This document shows positions 37,702-50,207 of a DNA stretch of 64,000 nt, piece by piece. A program made the position numbers and the translations under genes. Under the pieces are notes generated by a model that made no database searches, was not told where the DNA came from, and saw nothing but the letters and a program-made list of their open reading frames with translations. Within the stretch, counting starts at the first letter, position 1. Each line of letters begins with the position of its first letter. Source of the DNA: Monarcha castaneiventris obscurior (lineage: Eukaryota > Chordata > Aves > Passeriformes > Monarchidae); contig JAMPIT010000848.1 in the NCBI GenBank assembly GCA_026261815.1, forward strand, positions 5,694,501 to 5,758,500, given 5' to 3'.

Positions 37702-40323
37702 TGCTGCAGCTGCTGTTTGGGAGCTCCTTCTCAGGAGAGATCGATGTCCCGACAGCCAGTGGGAAACGTGCAAATAAAAGGTAAAAATAAGCTTGAGCTG
37801 CGACCTTCTCAGAGCCTTCAGGAAGCAAAAGGAGTTGAAGGAAGTGAAGAGGGCCTGCAGTCCCTGAAGGCCTGGGGTGAATGGCCATGTCCCACTCTTC
37901 ATCCGCCTCCTTGCTGCCAGCAAGTTTTGAATGGAGAAAATCACTGCTGAAAAATTCAAGTTTCAAAACTTTTCAGCCTGGAAATGAGGGAGAAATTAAT
38001 TTTTTGTCCTTTTCACTTGGGAGCATGAGTTGTAAATCACTCGGAGAGCTATTTCAGGGCAGGACTGCAGTTTGGTGATAGGATGGCTGGATTGCTGTGA
38101 CAGAGCTTAATTCCATTGAAATGCAGTTGTATGCTGAGAAGGGACTCAGATTCCTCCCCAGTGACTGCAGGGAACTGCACAGAGGTAGCCACGGGAGGGA
38201 ATGACACCATTTTATGATCTCAGCTGTGAGTAAAGCTGCTCCAACCCTCCTGTGCCCACAAGTCATGACAGTGCTGGTCCCACAAGGATGCCTTGCAGTC
38301 AGGGGATATCTTTGCTTGGAGAAACCATGGGAAAACCAGTTTGCTAAACAAATCAAAGAACTGGAGAAGAACACAAACAGCTAAGCATCCCCATCCACTG
38401 CAGTGGGGATGAGAGGAGCTCACTGGAGAATGAGTCTCAGTGGCATCTTTGGTGTCTGTGGTTCCTGCTGTCCTTAACTGGGCTGGAAATCCTGCTCATG
38501 GACCCTAGACTTTAATATGAAACCAATATTTCCAGTCTGGATCTTGTCCTACATCTCTGATGTAGTGACCCTTTGGAAGTGAGAGGGGAATGAAGCCAAC
38601 CCAAAGGGAGGAGTAGATACCAGGGATGAGTTTTGCATTTACTGGGGGATCAAGCCTGGGAAATTGTTTCCTTCCCACATGGCTGCTCGTAATTCCCCTT
38701 TGGAGATGGTGCTCATTAATGCCTGAGAGGCTTCAGTGCCGTAGGTGGATGTGAAATAACAGCAGAGCATCTGTTAGGAGGTCTCAAAATACCTTATGCT
38801 TCAACATAATCATTACTTCTAAAGCTGAACAGGGATTTGGAATGTTAAAACTTGGGAAAATTAATTAAATCTACATTCAGCTATGGGAAAGGCCAAACTT
38901 CAATGGGAAAAGACTCCTACGCTGTGCCCAAGAGCATGGCTGATCAATTCAAGAGGTATTTGTTATTTAACCATAGGAGGGAATATTGCTAGAAACAAAG
39001 GATGCTGTTTATTTCTTTACATCTGTTAATATAATTTATTTTTAGACATTTATTTGTATTTTATTCATATGCTTAGGTATAAAAATATATATTTATATTT
39101 ATTTGTAATGTTGCTAGGAATAAAATCTTCTCCTGTGTCATACCTGTTACAACTCTTATTCAGGATAACAATCCTATACAGAATCTGATGTTCATGATAG
39201 TTTTCTGAAATCACCGCGATTTAATCACAACCTTAAAATTAACAATATTGAAATGCTTTCCTGTGCCTGACTTTGATGCTGCCCGTGCCCAGCACTGCTC
39301 CCTTCAGCCAAAGGGAGCAGCTGTTGGTGCTAAGTGGGGCTAAAAATGAGAAAGCAACACAGCTTAAATGACAAGATCTTTTTAATTAGGTACAAGGGAC
39401 TAAACTATTCATCACAAAGAGCTATTCCTAAAAGCCCCAAACTGAGGTGAAGAGGTGATGGATGACAAAGCACAGGAAAGAATAGGAAGCAAACAGCAAG
39501 AAAGGGATTTAGTGGCTTTTGAGACTGGATTACTCAAAACTTTCACCTGTGAGCCCTGACTCAGCCCCAGGCAGACTCTGTAAACAAGGATTTTAGCACA
39601 GTGTCCACGTGGTGGGATAAGGTGTTTTATTGCCCAGTAGTTTAGAAAGGTTCCATCCTGTAAAATATAAAGGAAAAAATATAAAGTGTTAAAGGGGTCA
39701 GTTCTCCAGCTTTGCCAGATGTGTGTGATTCCCTCTCTTGGATTCCAGGTAGGTGTAAGCTATTGAGTATCTGTTGTTTTGGGACTGTTTTACATCTTCT
39801 GGGTTTGAGGTCAGGTGATAATGCCTGGTACAGAGAAGGGAAAATCAGGCTGCCATGTGTCATTTTAAAAAAGAAGAAGTTAGGAGATGGAACAGTAAGT
39901 TTGGGAGTAGAGAGCTGAGGGGATAATTTGTTTAGTAAAAAGGCCATAGAAGGGAAAGGCCTTCTCCCTCATGGAAGGGAAGAGGTCTCTGAAGAGTATC
40001 ATGAATGTTTATTCCCTGAAGTGTCCTGCTTGGAAGAATTCCTCCAGCCAGCATGCAAAGCTCTCTCTGCTGTTACTCAGTCACACAACAGGCTGCTACT
40101 GAACAATTAGTATTGGTTGCAGGCAATTCAAGAGTGAAAAAAGTTCTCATTATTAATTTGGAGCATCTGATTAGAGACAAAAAAAAAAAAAATTCCATGT
40201 GATTGACATGTCCAATCAGAAAGCTCTTAAAAACAGTCAGAAAAATACTACAGCTGAGGTTGTCTGTCTGTCCAGCCAAACCCTACAGTTTGGTTCATGC
40301 CCAAATGGCTTCTGGCCATACCA
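37702..40323. other. No gene recognised; AU-rich stretch with AATAAA
   Basis: The part 39000-39125 is very AT-rich, with several ATTTA strings and an AATAAA at 39119. This would fit a transcript 3' end, but no exon is seen upstream. The remainder is unremarkable. Confidence 0.45.
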
Positions 40324-40816
40324 TGGTGTTGTGGGTTGATCCTAAATTCCACCTGGTTACGAACTGAACCTGAAGTGACTTAGATTCATTGCCCACCTGA
40401 CAGTAATGCCATGATGATTTTTTGCCTTTTCTTTTATACCTTTTTATAGCTTTTTAAATTCTTAGTGTTTTCTAGCCTACATTCTTAGACTTATTTTGTT
40501 AAGCTAGGAGACTAAACATCTTAGAAACCCCAGAGCCCAAGGTCCTCTCCAGAACAGATTTTGTAAACTAAGCTAGAACCATCCAGGGGAAGGTTCCTTG
40601 GGGGGAGGGGCTCATTTGAGCCTCTCACTAGGGAATCTTTGATAGATATGCTAATTTGTAAAACCTATAATGTTATACCAGATCTTTGGGGGTGTGCATT
40701 GCAGTGGGCATTGAGGTGCATTCCACCTGGACGTGGTGCACCTAAGGATCCTTAAAATAAATACCAAGGTAAAAACCCTTTTCCCTTCTAACCAAGTTTG
40801 ATTCTTGGTTGTAACA
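40324..40816 (+). mobile_element. Probable solo LTR
   Basis: The stretch opens with TGTTGTGGGTTGATCC and closes with TTGATTCTTGGTTGTAACA, which fits the TG...CA ends of a retroviral LTR. An AATAAA polyadenylation-type signal (within TTAAAATAAATACC, about 40753) lies about 60 bp before the end, giving plus orientation. Short ACCA strings flank it and may be a 4-bp target duplication, but the exact ends are ambiguous. No internal gag or pol sequence is present. The family is not identified. Confidence 0.55.
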
Positions 40817-42594
40817 CCAGGCAAAGGCATCAATACCAACTGGGTTCAAAGCTTTGCTCAGGGGTAGAAGACTCTTCCTCCTGTGGTCTGGCTTGGGTTG
40901 GTGCTTGGGGCACCCTGTGGCAGTTGGACTAAAATCAGGTTTTCCCATAATAATCTGTTTGAAAAGGATGCTCAGGAGGAGATGCCACTGGCTGCTGGAG
41001 GTGGAACAGGAATGGGATGGACAGGAGCACAGGTACCAGGTCATTTAGTGCCCAGCTTTGCTCAGTAGGAAGCAATCCCATTTTGCCTCCTTTAGTTTCA
41101 GGATGCAAATGAAGAAAAATGAAGTCAGCTTTCAGGTTCCTGGGGACAGATGACATTCATTCACTCTGGCATTCAGCTCTTTCTGTTGTTTACATTTGAT
41201 GCCTCTTATAAATACACAGTTTCTGATTAAGAAGAAATATTTTTCTAAAGGTTTGCTTAATTTTTCACTTCAAAGTCAATTTTTAAAAACCTCTCTGCCA
41301 TTATCAAGCCTGCAATGGTTTCATCCTAATCCCTCTTACTCTCTCCATTCTTATCCTTTGCTGAGGGGAAATGATAAAAATTTTTCTGACACAGAACTCG
41401 GATCCAGTGCTGAAAGATAAGCTGTTTCAAAATAAAATCATGGATTTCTATTCCAAGCATTGGTTAATATTGCCATTTTTATAGATCTTTTCCTACTGCA
41501 GATTGAACAAAGCATATTAGCTAAAAGGCCTTCTCCTGGAATAAGAGCTCATAGTTTTCTAACCCTCCTTCTTCATTCTAAGTTTCCACTTCTAAGCATT
41601 GTCTTTCTACAGTAATGAACATCCAGAGATCAAACCCAGCTTTATAATTAAAAATTCCATCACAAGTAGGTCTGGGAAACTTCCAGTGGGTGAGAAAGCT
41701 GTAGGTGAACTGAGGTTTAATTGGTAGCTGGGTTTGTTCTAAGACTATTTTAAGATGCTTAAAGCTTCCCTGTCTTAAAAACTGGCACTTAGATTTTTGT
41801 CAGGCACACTGACAAAAAAGAGATTGAAAAAGGATGCAGGAGTGGCCTTGAGCACCTGTCTTTGCAAGTTCCATGGTCTTTCAGTGCAGTTTGCATTGGG
41901 GTAAAGGCTGTGAGTTCTTCCAGGTAACATCCAGAAAGATCAGCCCAAGGGTTCAGAGGAAATTGTCTTGTCTATTGGAATGAACTGGCCCAGCATGGGC
42001 TTTTTTTTTTGATGCATATGACCTGGAATAGTTTCACAAGAGTCAATAGCATCACCAGCTGGGGAGTGCTGAAGCAAAAATCATAGGAAAATGTAGGTTC
42101 ATAACACAGATTTGGTTAAATATGCATGTTCTGATGGAACTAGCGGGTGGAAGGTCTGCTCTGTTTGTGCTCTGGCTGCTTTACCTAATTTTGGGGATGA
42201 AGCAAAGCATTCCTGACAGTGTGTACACACACCAGCCATGAGCTGGGCCTACAGGGTAGGATACATGGATTAATATAAAATATTGAGTTTGCTGCATCCT
42301 TAATATCATCAGGGAAGTGTTAACCCAAGGAGGGAGTGATGGTTCTGGGGGTTCAACTTTCCCTCACCCTGTCTCCCCGTTCCCTAATGGACATTAATAT
42401 GGAATTAGAGCCTGCAAAGAGCCAGCAGACAAACCCAGTGCCTCTGGGCTGCTTGTTCCATGTCCAATAACCAAAAAACCACAGCAGCAGCTGGAGTTCT
42501 CCCTGGCCCTATATGGATTGCAGCAGGACCATGCCAAACCACAGCCTGCCATTAATGGCCCACTGGATCACTGCCACAGGATCCTGCCCACCTA
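40817..42594. other. No gene recognised
   Basis: Mixed DNA between a probable solo LTR and a CR1 end, with a T-run near 42001. No exon is visible. Confidence 0.5.
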
Positions 42595-42740
42595 AAATCA
42601 TGGAATATCCTCAGCTGGAAGTGACACACAAGGATCATCGAGTCCAACTCCTGGCCCTGCACAGGACAGCCCCAAGAATCCCACCAAGTGCCTGAGAGCA
42701 TTTTCCAAATGCTTCTTGAGCTCTGGAAGGCTTGGGGCCA
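42595..42740 (-). mobile_element. CR1 LINE fragment, 3' end
   Basis: Begins AAATCATGGAATATCCTCAG, then CTGGAAGTGACACACAAGGA, TCATCGAGTCCAACTCCTGG and CTTGAGCTCTGGAAGGCTTG. It is the same subtype as 996 and 34970, more diverged. Sense is minus strand. Confidence 0.9.
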
Positions 42741-43099
42741 CTTGTCTGTGGCTACAACCACTAAAGCATTTCCAGCAGCCAGTCTCCAGCTACAAATTGC
42801 AATTAGCAGGAGCATATTACAAATCCAAGTGGTAAACAGTCCTGGAAACTCACAGCCAGGCTGGAAGCTCTTGTCTTTAGATCCCAGTACAGCTGTGACC
42901 AACACCACATTTGTAAAAAGCTGGCACAGTCCTGCGTTGCTGGAAGTTGTTCCAGTGAACACTGTGCACCAAGAATATTCTGTAGCTCTGAGGAACATCT
43001 CTGTCCCACAAACTTTCTGACATCCCCCAAATGTTCCTGCAGGAGGACAAGAGGGTGTCCTGCTTACAAGAGAGGAGTGCCAATGTGGGTGTAACCAAT

Positions 43100-43845
43100 C
43101 TGTGCATTCTACTCCCCTCTACCTATTTCTGACGAATTGTTCATGGTGGGTCATTTGCAGGAGCTGCCCAGTGCACCCCGACCCCTCAGGCTGCGAGCTG
43201 GGTGTTAGATGAGAGAAGGAAGAAGAGGCAAACCCTGTGAGGCAGGGCAGTGTTTCTTTTCCTTCACAGTGTTTCTTTTCCTTCACAAAGAACTCAGCTG
43301 TGATAACCAGCACCAGCACAGTCCCACCCAGCCTGAGGGGTCACTTCTGCTAATGGGCAGAAGGGCATCATGGGCTCAGTGGCACCAGCACCATGGGCAG
43401 CTGCAAGGACTGAGGCCATCAAGGACTCCCAACATACCCCATAACTCACAGGATGGCATCATTCCATTGTGAACCCCCCACTCTGGCCCTGGGGGAGGTA
43501 CTTAACATTCCTGCCTGAATTTGAGTGTCTATAATCTGGACATTTGGGGACTGGGGACACTGCACACCACTACTGGATGGAGCCAGAGGAGGACCAGAAC
43601 TTCCACAGGATCACTGCTTTCAGTTCCAACCATCATTTCAACAGGACTGCAATCACCACTTGATAGGACTGTGATCACCACCCTGTACTCTGAGTTTGTG
43701 AGTTTAAGCCAGTTTTTCTGTATCGTTGCATTCATCGTGCTCTTTCTATTAAATTGCAACTCCGACCTGAAATCTCTCTCGAGGTATTTGTGTGGGGTTC
43801 ATTTCTCCCCTCCCAGTTTACTTTCAAAGCAGCACGAAGGTCTTT
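43100..43845 (+). mobile_element. Endogenous-retrovirus-type LTR (songbird family), approximate ends
   Basis: The right part contains GATGGAGCCAGAGGAGGACC, ACAGGATCACTGCTTTCAG, TTTTTCTGTATCGTTGCATT, TCTATTAAATTGCAACTCCG and GAAATCTCTCTCGAGG. This run resembles the R-U5 end of LTRs abundant in songbird genomes, as I recall them; ATTAAA would be the polyadenylation signal. A 19-bp unit is duplicated inside (43248-43285). No internal viral genes are seen, so this is likely a solo LTR. The left end is a guess. Confidence 0.6.
43248..43285. repeat. 19-bp direct duplication
   Basis: The unit CAGTGTTTCTTTTCCTTCA is present twice in perfect tandem (43248-43266 and 43267-43285), within the LTR-like insertion. 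Confidence 0.95.
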
Positions 43846-44978
43846 ACCAGCATTTTGGGGTTTAGCAATGCTGAGGTAGGCAGAGACTAACCCTCAGACC
43901 CCAGAAAAATCCTATATTCCCTCATAAACTATGAGACACCTTACATCAGGTGGCTGGCCAGGAACTTGGACCCATGTGGTGGACAGAGCAGGTGCATGAA
44001 AGACTCTGGGGTTGCCAGAGTCAGACCTGTGGCTGCAGCTTTTCCCATAAAACTTAATATTCAGGAGAGGTAAATCATTGAAGGTGGAATGTCAGGACTT
44101 CCAGCCTCTGGTGTGGAAAATGAAGTGTAAAGTCACAGAGTCAATGAAGGGCTTATTTGCCATGTGGAGCTGCTTGCACAGGAGATAGAGGTGGAACTGT
44201 GCATCAAGAGCCCCCTTGTCCCCTATTCCAGTCTGTCCTCACCCAACATAATTCGTGCTGTGCGTTCCCAGCTTTGATCCAAATTTTCACTGCTGATCAG
44301 AGATACCTTTTCTTAAGCAAATTTTGTCAGAATCAACACATTCCTAACATTTAGATGAATCCTAAATGTCTGATTTTTTTGGAAGTGTCATCCCAAACCC
44401 CAAACGCAGGCCCAGCCTGATGTTAATGAGATCTGAATTGTTGCTTTCAAAGCGCGAAATTGGTGGTGATATCTTAAGACTGAAAATGATACACAGGCAG
44501 CAAGCCCTGGTTAGTGTGAGAGGGGGGTTATGTTTCACAGCATTGTTGGATCTTATTTGTTGTGTTTTGTACATAAAACCTCTCTACCCATTAATGACAC
44601 CAGGAAGGGCTCGACCACTTTGGTGACTTTTGAGTTTAGGGTTTATAACCATCAGTTCATCTCCGTTTCTGCCATGCTCCGTGTTTTCTAGTAACCTTTG
44701 GAAAGTGTTCACTTCAATTTTATTCACCAGAGACAAAATGCTAATCTGTTGGCACTTCACATGGTGAGGGAGAGAAGGAGGGGAAGGAAGGAAGACCTAT
44801 GTGATCTATTCATTCATTATTCCACGGCGCATGGGAAGTCATCTCTTTACATGATTGACCTGCCTGGATTTGATTACAACACACAGCTAACCTTTTCCAA
44901 ATCTGGTGGTGTCGTACAAGAGAAGGGTTGAAGGCTGTTGCCATGGCATTAAGGTATCTCTTGAGAAAGAGGAAGGAA

Positions 44979-45010
<32 letters not shown>

Positions 45011-45804
45011 GAAATGATGCTTCTTTACTTCCTAGCCAAGTATAAACAAGAAGCACACGCACATGTTTTTGTTTTGGAAGAGCTTTCAGCTTCTTATCGA
45101 GTCTCATCTATCACGGTGTTTCCTCGGGAAGGGAAGGAGGAATTGTCTGCTTTGCAGATCAGTGTCTCTTCAGCGGGCGGGGAGGGGGGTGACAATTGGA
45201 GGGAGGGAAAAAAAAAAGGAAGAAATCAGTCTTGCCACCACTCATGATTTATTCATGAGACACGTGAGTTTTGCATTTAAATGTGACATTCTCATGATCT
45301 CAATATTGTATATGCAAATCTAAAGATTTCTGCATCTCTCCACATGCCCAGCTTAAGTCTCGCCTCAGATCCACAGCTCTGCAAATGTAAAACCAGAGAG
45401 GCTCACGCAGCTTCTGCTTCTCTCCCTGTTTGTTCTGTGACTCAAAGACTGGAAGCAACACCAAACTGCTCTTAATAGCAGAGCTATAATTTAGATGTCA
45501 TTACTTTTTAATTTTTTTTTTCTGATAGTGAACGCTCGCAGGCAGGAAATTACCTGTAGGCTCATGAATGGTTTAACTTTCTGAGGTCTTGCCTTGCCTG
45601 AGCGTTCTGAGCCCTTTTCTCCTGAGGCAGGTCACTTGGCATTAGCACAGAGCGACTGCTGAGCCGCCCTGAACAAAGAACTTACACCTTGAGCAGTGCC
45701 TGCTTCAATGCTCCAACACAAATGTGTCAGTTGTCACACAATAAATAAGGGGCAATGACCTTGTTTGCAGGTTTTTAATGACTGACAGAGTAAAACAAAA
45801 ATAC
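43846..45804. other. No gene recognised; AT-rich and repeat-poor
   Basis: Beyond the GA microsatellite, the stretch 44360-45560 holds no transposable element that I can see and is a candidate for regulatory DNA. No coding exon is supported. Confidence 0.5.
44977..45011. repeat. A-run followed by (GA)n microsatellite
   Basis: Eleven A bases are followed by about twelve GA units, all purine on the plus strand. Confidence 0.95.
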
Positions 45805-45931
45805 CAATTCAAGGCCACGTTGAACAAGGCTTTGAGCACCCTGGTCTAGTGGAAGGTGTCTGTGGCAGGAGGTTGGAATGAGATGAGCTTTGAGGTCCCT
45901 TCCAACCCAGACCATTGTGTGGCTCTGTGAA
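45805..45931 (+). mobile_element. CR1 LINE fragment, 3' end
   Basis: Reads ATTCAAGGCCACGTTGAACA, then GAGCACCCTGGTCTAGTGGA, GGTTGGAATGAGATGAGCTT and GTCCCTTCCAACCCAGACCA, ending GTGGCTCTGTGAA. Sense is plus strand. It lies about 115 bp before an oppositely oriented CR1 at 46048. Confidence 0.9.
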
Positions 45932-46047
45932 ATGTGCTGGTGTCGAGAGGACAGGCTCAATTTCGGGCATCAGCTGAACCTTGGTGACATCTGTCAGTCT
46001 CTGCCCCTGGCCAAGGCTCTGACTCCAGGGGCACTCAACAGCATGAG

Positions 46048-46475
46048 AGAATCACAGAATCACAGAATTACCAGGTTGGAAGAGACCTTCAAGATCATCG
46101 AGTCCAACCTCTGTCCGAACACCTCAACTAAACTAAACCATGGCACTGAGTGCCACATCCAATCTCTTTTTAAACACGTCCAGGGATGGTGATTCCACCA
46201 CCTCCCCAGGTAAACCATTCCAATACTTTATCACTCTTTCTGTAAAAAAGTTTCTCCTAATATCCAACCTATATTTTCCTTGGCACAACTTAAGGCTGTG
46301 TCCTCTTGTTCTGTCAGTTGTTGCCCGGAAAAAGAGACCAACCCCCACCTCACCACAGCCACCTTTCAAGAAGTTGTAGAGAGTGATAAGGTCACCTCTG
46401 AGTCTCCTTTTTCCAGGCTAAACAACCCCAGCTCCCTCAGCTGTTCCTCATAGGGCTTGTGCTCCAAGCACACCA
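46048..46475 (-). mobile_element. CR1 LINE fragment of an older subtype, 3' end
   Basis: Begins with two copies of the AATCACAG tail, then AATTACCAGGTTGGAAGAGA, CATCGAGTCCAACCTCTGTC, ACACGTCCAGGGATGGTGAT, CTTGTTCTGTCAGTTGTTGC and CTCAGCTGTTCCTCATAGGG. At about 430 bp it is one of the longest copies here and belongs to a subtype distinct from the others. Sense is minus strand. Confidence 0.93.
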
Positions 46476-48644
46476 AGAGGTGTGAAGGCAGGACTCTGCA
46501 AAGTCCCACAGACCCTGCTCCCTGCTGGACCAGGATGTCCCAACTCCTGCCCAGGAGAGACCTTTGGCCCAGTGTTTGCAGGAGTGATTTGTGTGGGGAA
46601 AACCGTGTTCTGGGGGCTTTGCCTGATCTGTGGCTGCAATGCTGCTTCATGATCTTCTCACTTAGTGAACCAACCAGAGCATAAATATTTCCATATGTTT
46701 TTGGATCAGCTCTGATGCAAATATTTCTCAAATAGTTATTAATGAACAAGCCCAGCATTCATTGATAACAATAAAATTTGTAGTTTTTGTAGCACTTTCC
46801 GACATTCATTGCTCAGCACCTGCTTTCCTGTCATACTGAAGCCAGAGCTTGCTGAAGTTGATCACCTTGCCTTCACTTTGAGGTCAAGGCCCATATCAGC
46901 AAAAATCTCCCTATTAGTTTCATTATTTCAAAGCCATAAATGTTTTCTAGCTCTCCACATAGCCTAATATCCCATCTCCAACAACAGCTGCTTAAGGAAA
47001 CTGGAAAAGAGACAGAGCTTGTATTGAACGACATTTCACAAAGGTGTGACCTTAGATTTAGGAAAATCTGAATGTAGACACTTCCTGATGTCATGTACTC
47101 ATGTCCAACTAATTGCTTTCAAGAACTTGTCCCTTTCAAACCCACCTGCACATTTGTTCTCCCAGCACGGCAATGAGTGTCACAATGTAATTTCCTGTGG
47201 GGTAGATTACTACTTACTTCTAGATAATTTAATCCTGTTGATGCCTACTGTTTTTTCCTTACAAGAGTTAATAAAATAGTTGTTCCTGAGCATCTTTCTC
47301 CATGCTGCTCATGATTTTAGGAGCCTGTGTCAGAACTCCCTCAATAGTCTCTTTTCCAGGCAAAAATTCTAATGTAGCTACCTATCCTATTAGGAGCTGC
47401 TCCTATGGAAGCAGCTCACAACTCTGGTGCTTTGAACCTGTCTTTATAAATTTTCCGGTTCTCCAATATCCTTTCTGAAAGGGAGCATTAGGGCTGCCTG
47501 CAATATTTATGAAGATGGTACAGCAGGAATTTATGCACTAGCAAAACAACTTTTCCTGTTCAGTGTCTCATCCCACGAACCCAGGCATTCTTGTTACATT
47601 TTTGACCATCCCTGATTGCTGAGCTGGTGATGGTTTTGGAAAACTGAGATCTTTCCCAAGGGACACAAACAGCCACAGCCTATCCCAGGGCTGGTGTTGC
47701 TGTGCTCTCATTTGCAGTATGTAGCATTTCTTGCCTCTGAATTCCCTCTGCTGCTGCATCTTGCCCAGTTATTTGGGTGACTGTCCCACAACACTTCTCC
47801 AGCAGCAAAGCTGCTCCAGGAAAATACCTGGATGCTTTGAATTGTGTGCAAACACCCTTGTTGTGTTAATTGATCTCCTTTCCAGACTGGTGATGACCAC
47901 ACAGACCCCAGCCCACGTCCCTGTGGGGCTCCACTGGCCACCTCTTGCTCAGGTGAGACCATCCTTTTTTTCCTGTCTTTGTTTCCCATCTCCAAACAAA
48001 TTATTTATCTCCACAAGGCAACCTGCTTCCAGCCCATGCCACTGGCTCAGAGCCCACAGTGTGACTGTGTTTTCCTCTCCCAATGATCTCAAACTTGCAT
48101 TCAGCCGAAAGACAGGCAAAGATTAGTGCAGGGGTGGGGGGGGGGAATCTCTGGAATTAAATATTTTTTAAAAACAGGGTTTTTTTTCCATCATTCTCAC
48201 ATCCTCTTATGCCATGTCTTCAGTACTGACACAAGCACCTGAACCAGCACAGTTCATAGCTGGCCAGACTGGGAGCCCTGCTTTAGCAGGCAGGGCAAAG
48301 GAACTCATGCAGGATTCCATTGTTATTTAAAGATACGTTATCAGTTTTAGCCCCCACTTAAAAACTGAGAGAGAAAAACATTTCCTTGCAAAGAACAAAA
48401 CCCCAAATATGTTGTCCTAAATTCAGACTGAGTTTCTTCATTTACTCGTGTTTAGCCTGGATTTGGTGGCCGAGCTCTGCAGGCACGCTCAGCTGTGCTG
48501 AATCAAAGCGGTTCATTCCCAAAAATGCCTCAGAGATGCATTTTCTCCTGCCCAGGGCTCTCTGCCCCTAGGGAATGTGAGAGCCTTTGTGCTGAGGGAA
48601 CTGCTGGAACACCTTTGGACATCATTTGGCGCTGATTTTGTGAA
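46476..48644. other. No gene recognised
   Basis: A G-run lies at about 48131-48146. I see no other repeat and no exon. The first 130 bp may be further, unrecognisable CR1. Confidence 0.5.
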
Positions 48645-48741
48645 GAATCGTGAAATCTCGGAATGGTTTGGGCTGGAAGGGCCATTAAAGACCATCTCAT
48701 TAGACTCTCTGCCCTGGGCAGGGGCACCTTCCACTCAACCA
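48645..48741 (-). mobile_element. CR1 LINE fragment, 3' tip
   Basis: Begins AATCGTGAAATCTCGGAATG, then GTTTGGGCTGGAAGGGCCAT, and ends near GGGGCACCTTCCACTCAACC. Only about 97 bp of the 3' end remain. Sense is minus strand. Confidence 0.85.
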
Positions 48742-49598
48742 GAGTAAGAATGAAGGGGACAGGGGGAATAAGCAGAGCTGTTGCACACCCTCAAACATGA
48801 TTTAATTCTTGCAGGTGGGATTCACCTTGCTAAAATCTGCTTGTGCCTGCACATTCACACGGAGCAGGGGTGTGTTCTTCCCACCAGTGAAGAATGCACT
48901 GCCTTGCAGACCTTGGTTTCTGCAAACGTGGCCCCTGTGAATGTAATCAACGTTGTGCAGAGCTGCTGAAACCGAAAACAAAGCCAGAATGGTCATTGTG
49001 CTAAGTTTGGGTTCCTCATTGTTCATTGAATTACATCAGTGTTTTCTTTAGTTGCACAGTCAGCTGGCAAAGGTTTGTTTGAAATCTCGAGACTCTCCCC
49101 TTTCAGGGGAAAACATGAATTTCCGGAGATGTGGGCTCTGCTCTGCATCACGGTGCTGGCGCTGCCGTGGCCCAGGACACGACGTGGCAGCCCAGGCAGC
49201 CAGGGGGCTCAGCCAGCCCACAGCCCCTCAGCCAGGGCTGGAAATGCAACCACAGGAAAAAAGAGTTCCATGGTTTTTTCTTTGTATTGAACTCGATTTA
49301 ATCTGCTAAAAAAAACCAAAAAGGTAATGATTAAAATTTATTTTGTAGAAGATCCCTCTCCCCAGCTCATGACCAGAGTTTTGTTTCACTGGTATTTTGT
49401 TAAGGTGATTCCACGAGGTAAAAATCTTGCTTTCTCCAAAGACTCCTGGGATGCAGAGAGTGAGTGGGGGCTGCACAGCCTGTGCTGCCAGGGCACTTCC
49501 TCCTGGAGCCTCCATGCCCTGCCTGGTGACATGGTGAGTGGCAGCTGTGTCACTGTAATGTGGGAACTCTTGAAATTCCCCCAGAAATATCAGAATGG
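48742..49598. other. No gene recognised
   Basis: Short open frames on both strands only. One around 49130-49250 is GC-rich and cysteine-containing but has no recognised domain. Confidence 0.5.
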
Positions 49599-50035
49599 GA
49601 ATCAGAGAGCGGTTTGAGTTGAAAGAGGCACTAAAGGTTATTCAGTTTCAGCCCCCTGCCATGGGCAGGGACACCTTCCACTATCCTAGGTTGCTCCAAG
49701 CCCTGTCCAACCTGGCCTTGGACACTGCCAGGGATCCAGGGGCAGCCACAGCTGCTCTGGGCACCCTGTGCCAGGGCCTCCCCACCTCACAGGGAAGAAT
49801 TTCTTCCCGATATCCCATCTAACCCTAAACTCTGTCAGTGGGAAGTGATTTCCCCTTGTCCTGTCCCTCCATCCCTTGTCCCCAGTCCCTCTCCATCTCT
49901 CCTGGAGCCCCTTTAGGCCCTGGAAGGGGCTCTGAGCTCTCCCTGGAGCCTTCTCTTCTCCAGGTGAGCACCCCCAGCTCTCCCAGCCTGGTTCTGGAGC
50001 AGAGGAGCTCCAGCCTTGGAGCATCTTTGTGTCCC
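49599..50035 (-). mobile_element. CR1 LINE fragment, 3' end
   Basis: Begins GAATCAGAGAGCGGTTTGAG, then GCAGGGACACCTTCCACTAT, the GGATCCAGGGGCAGCCACAG stretch, CTGTCCCTCCATCCCTTGTC and GGAGCCTTCTCTTCTCCAGG, ending near TTGGAGCATC. It is the longest copy of this subtype in the window. Sense is minus strand. A second piece repeating its last 100 bp follows at 50208. Confidence 0.92.
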
Positions 50036-50207
50036 CCTCAGGGGAGATGTGGCTGTAGGGGCAGCCATCCCACCGTGGTGTTTAGTGCCTTCAATCCATA
50101 CTGAGACAAAACTAATCCTGTGAGAAGGAGCCTGGCCTCTCTGACAGCTCTGCTTTCAGCTCCTGGGCTGGCAGCTCCAGAGCCTGTGTAGGTCAAGGGG
50201 TCGTGCA

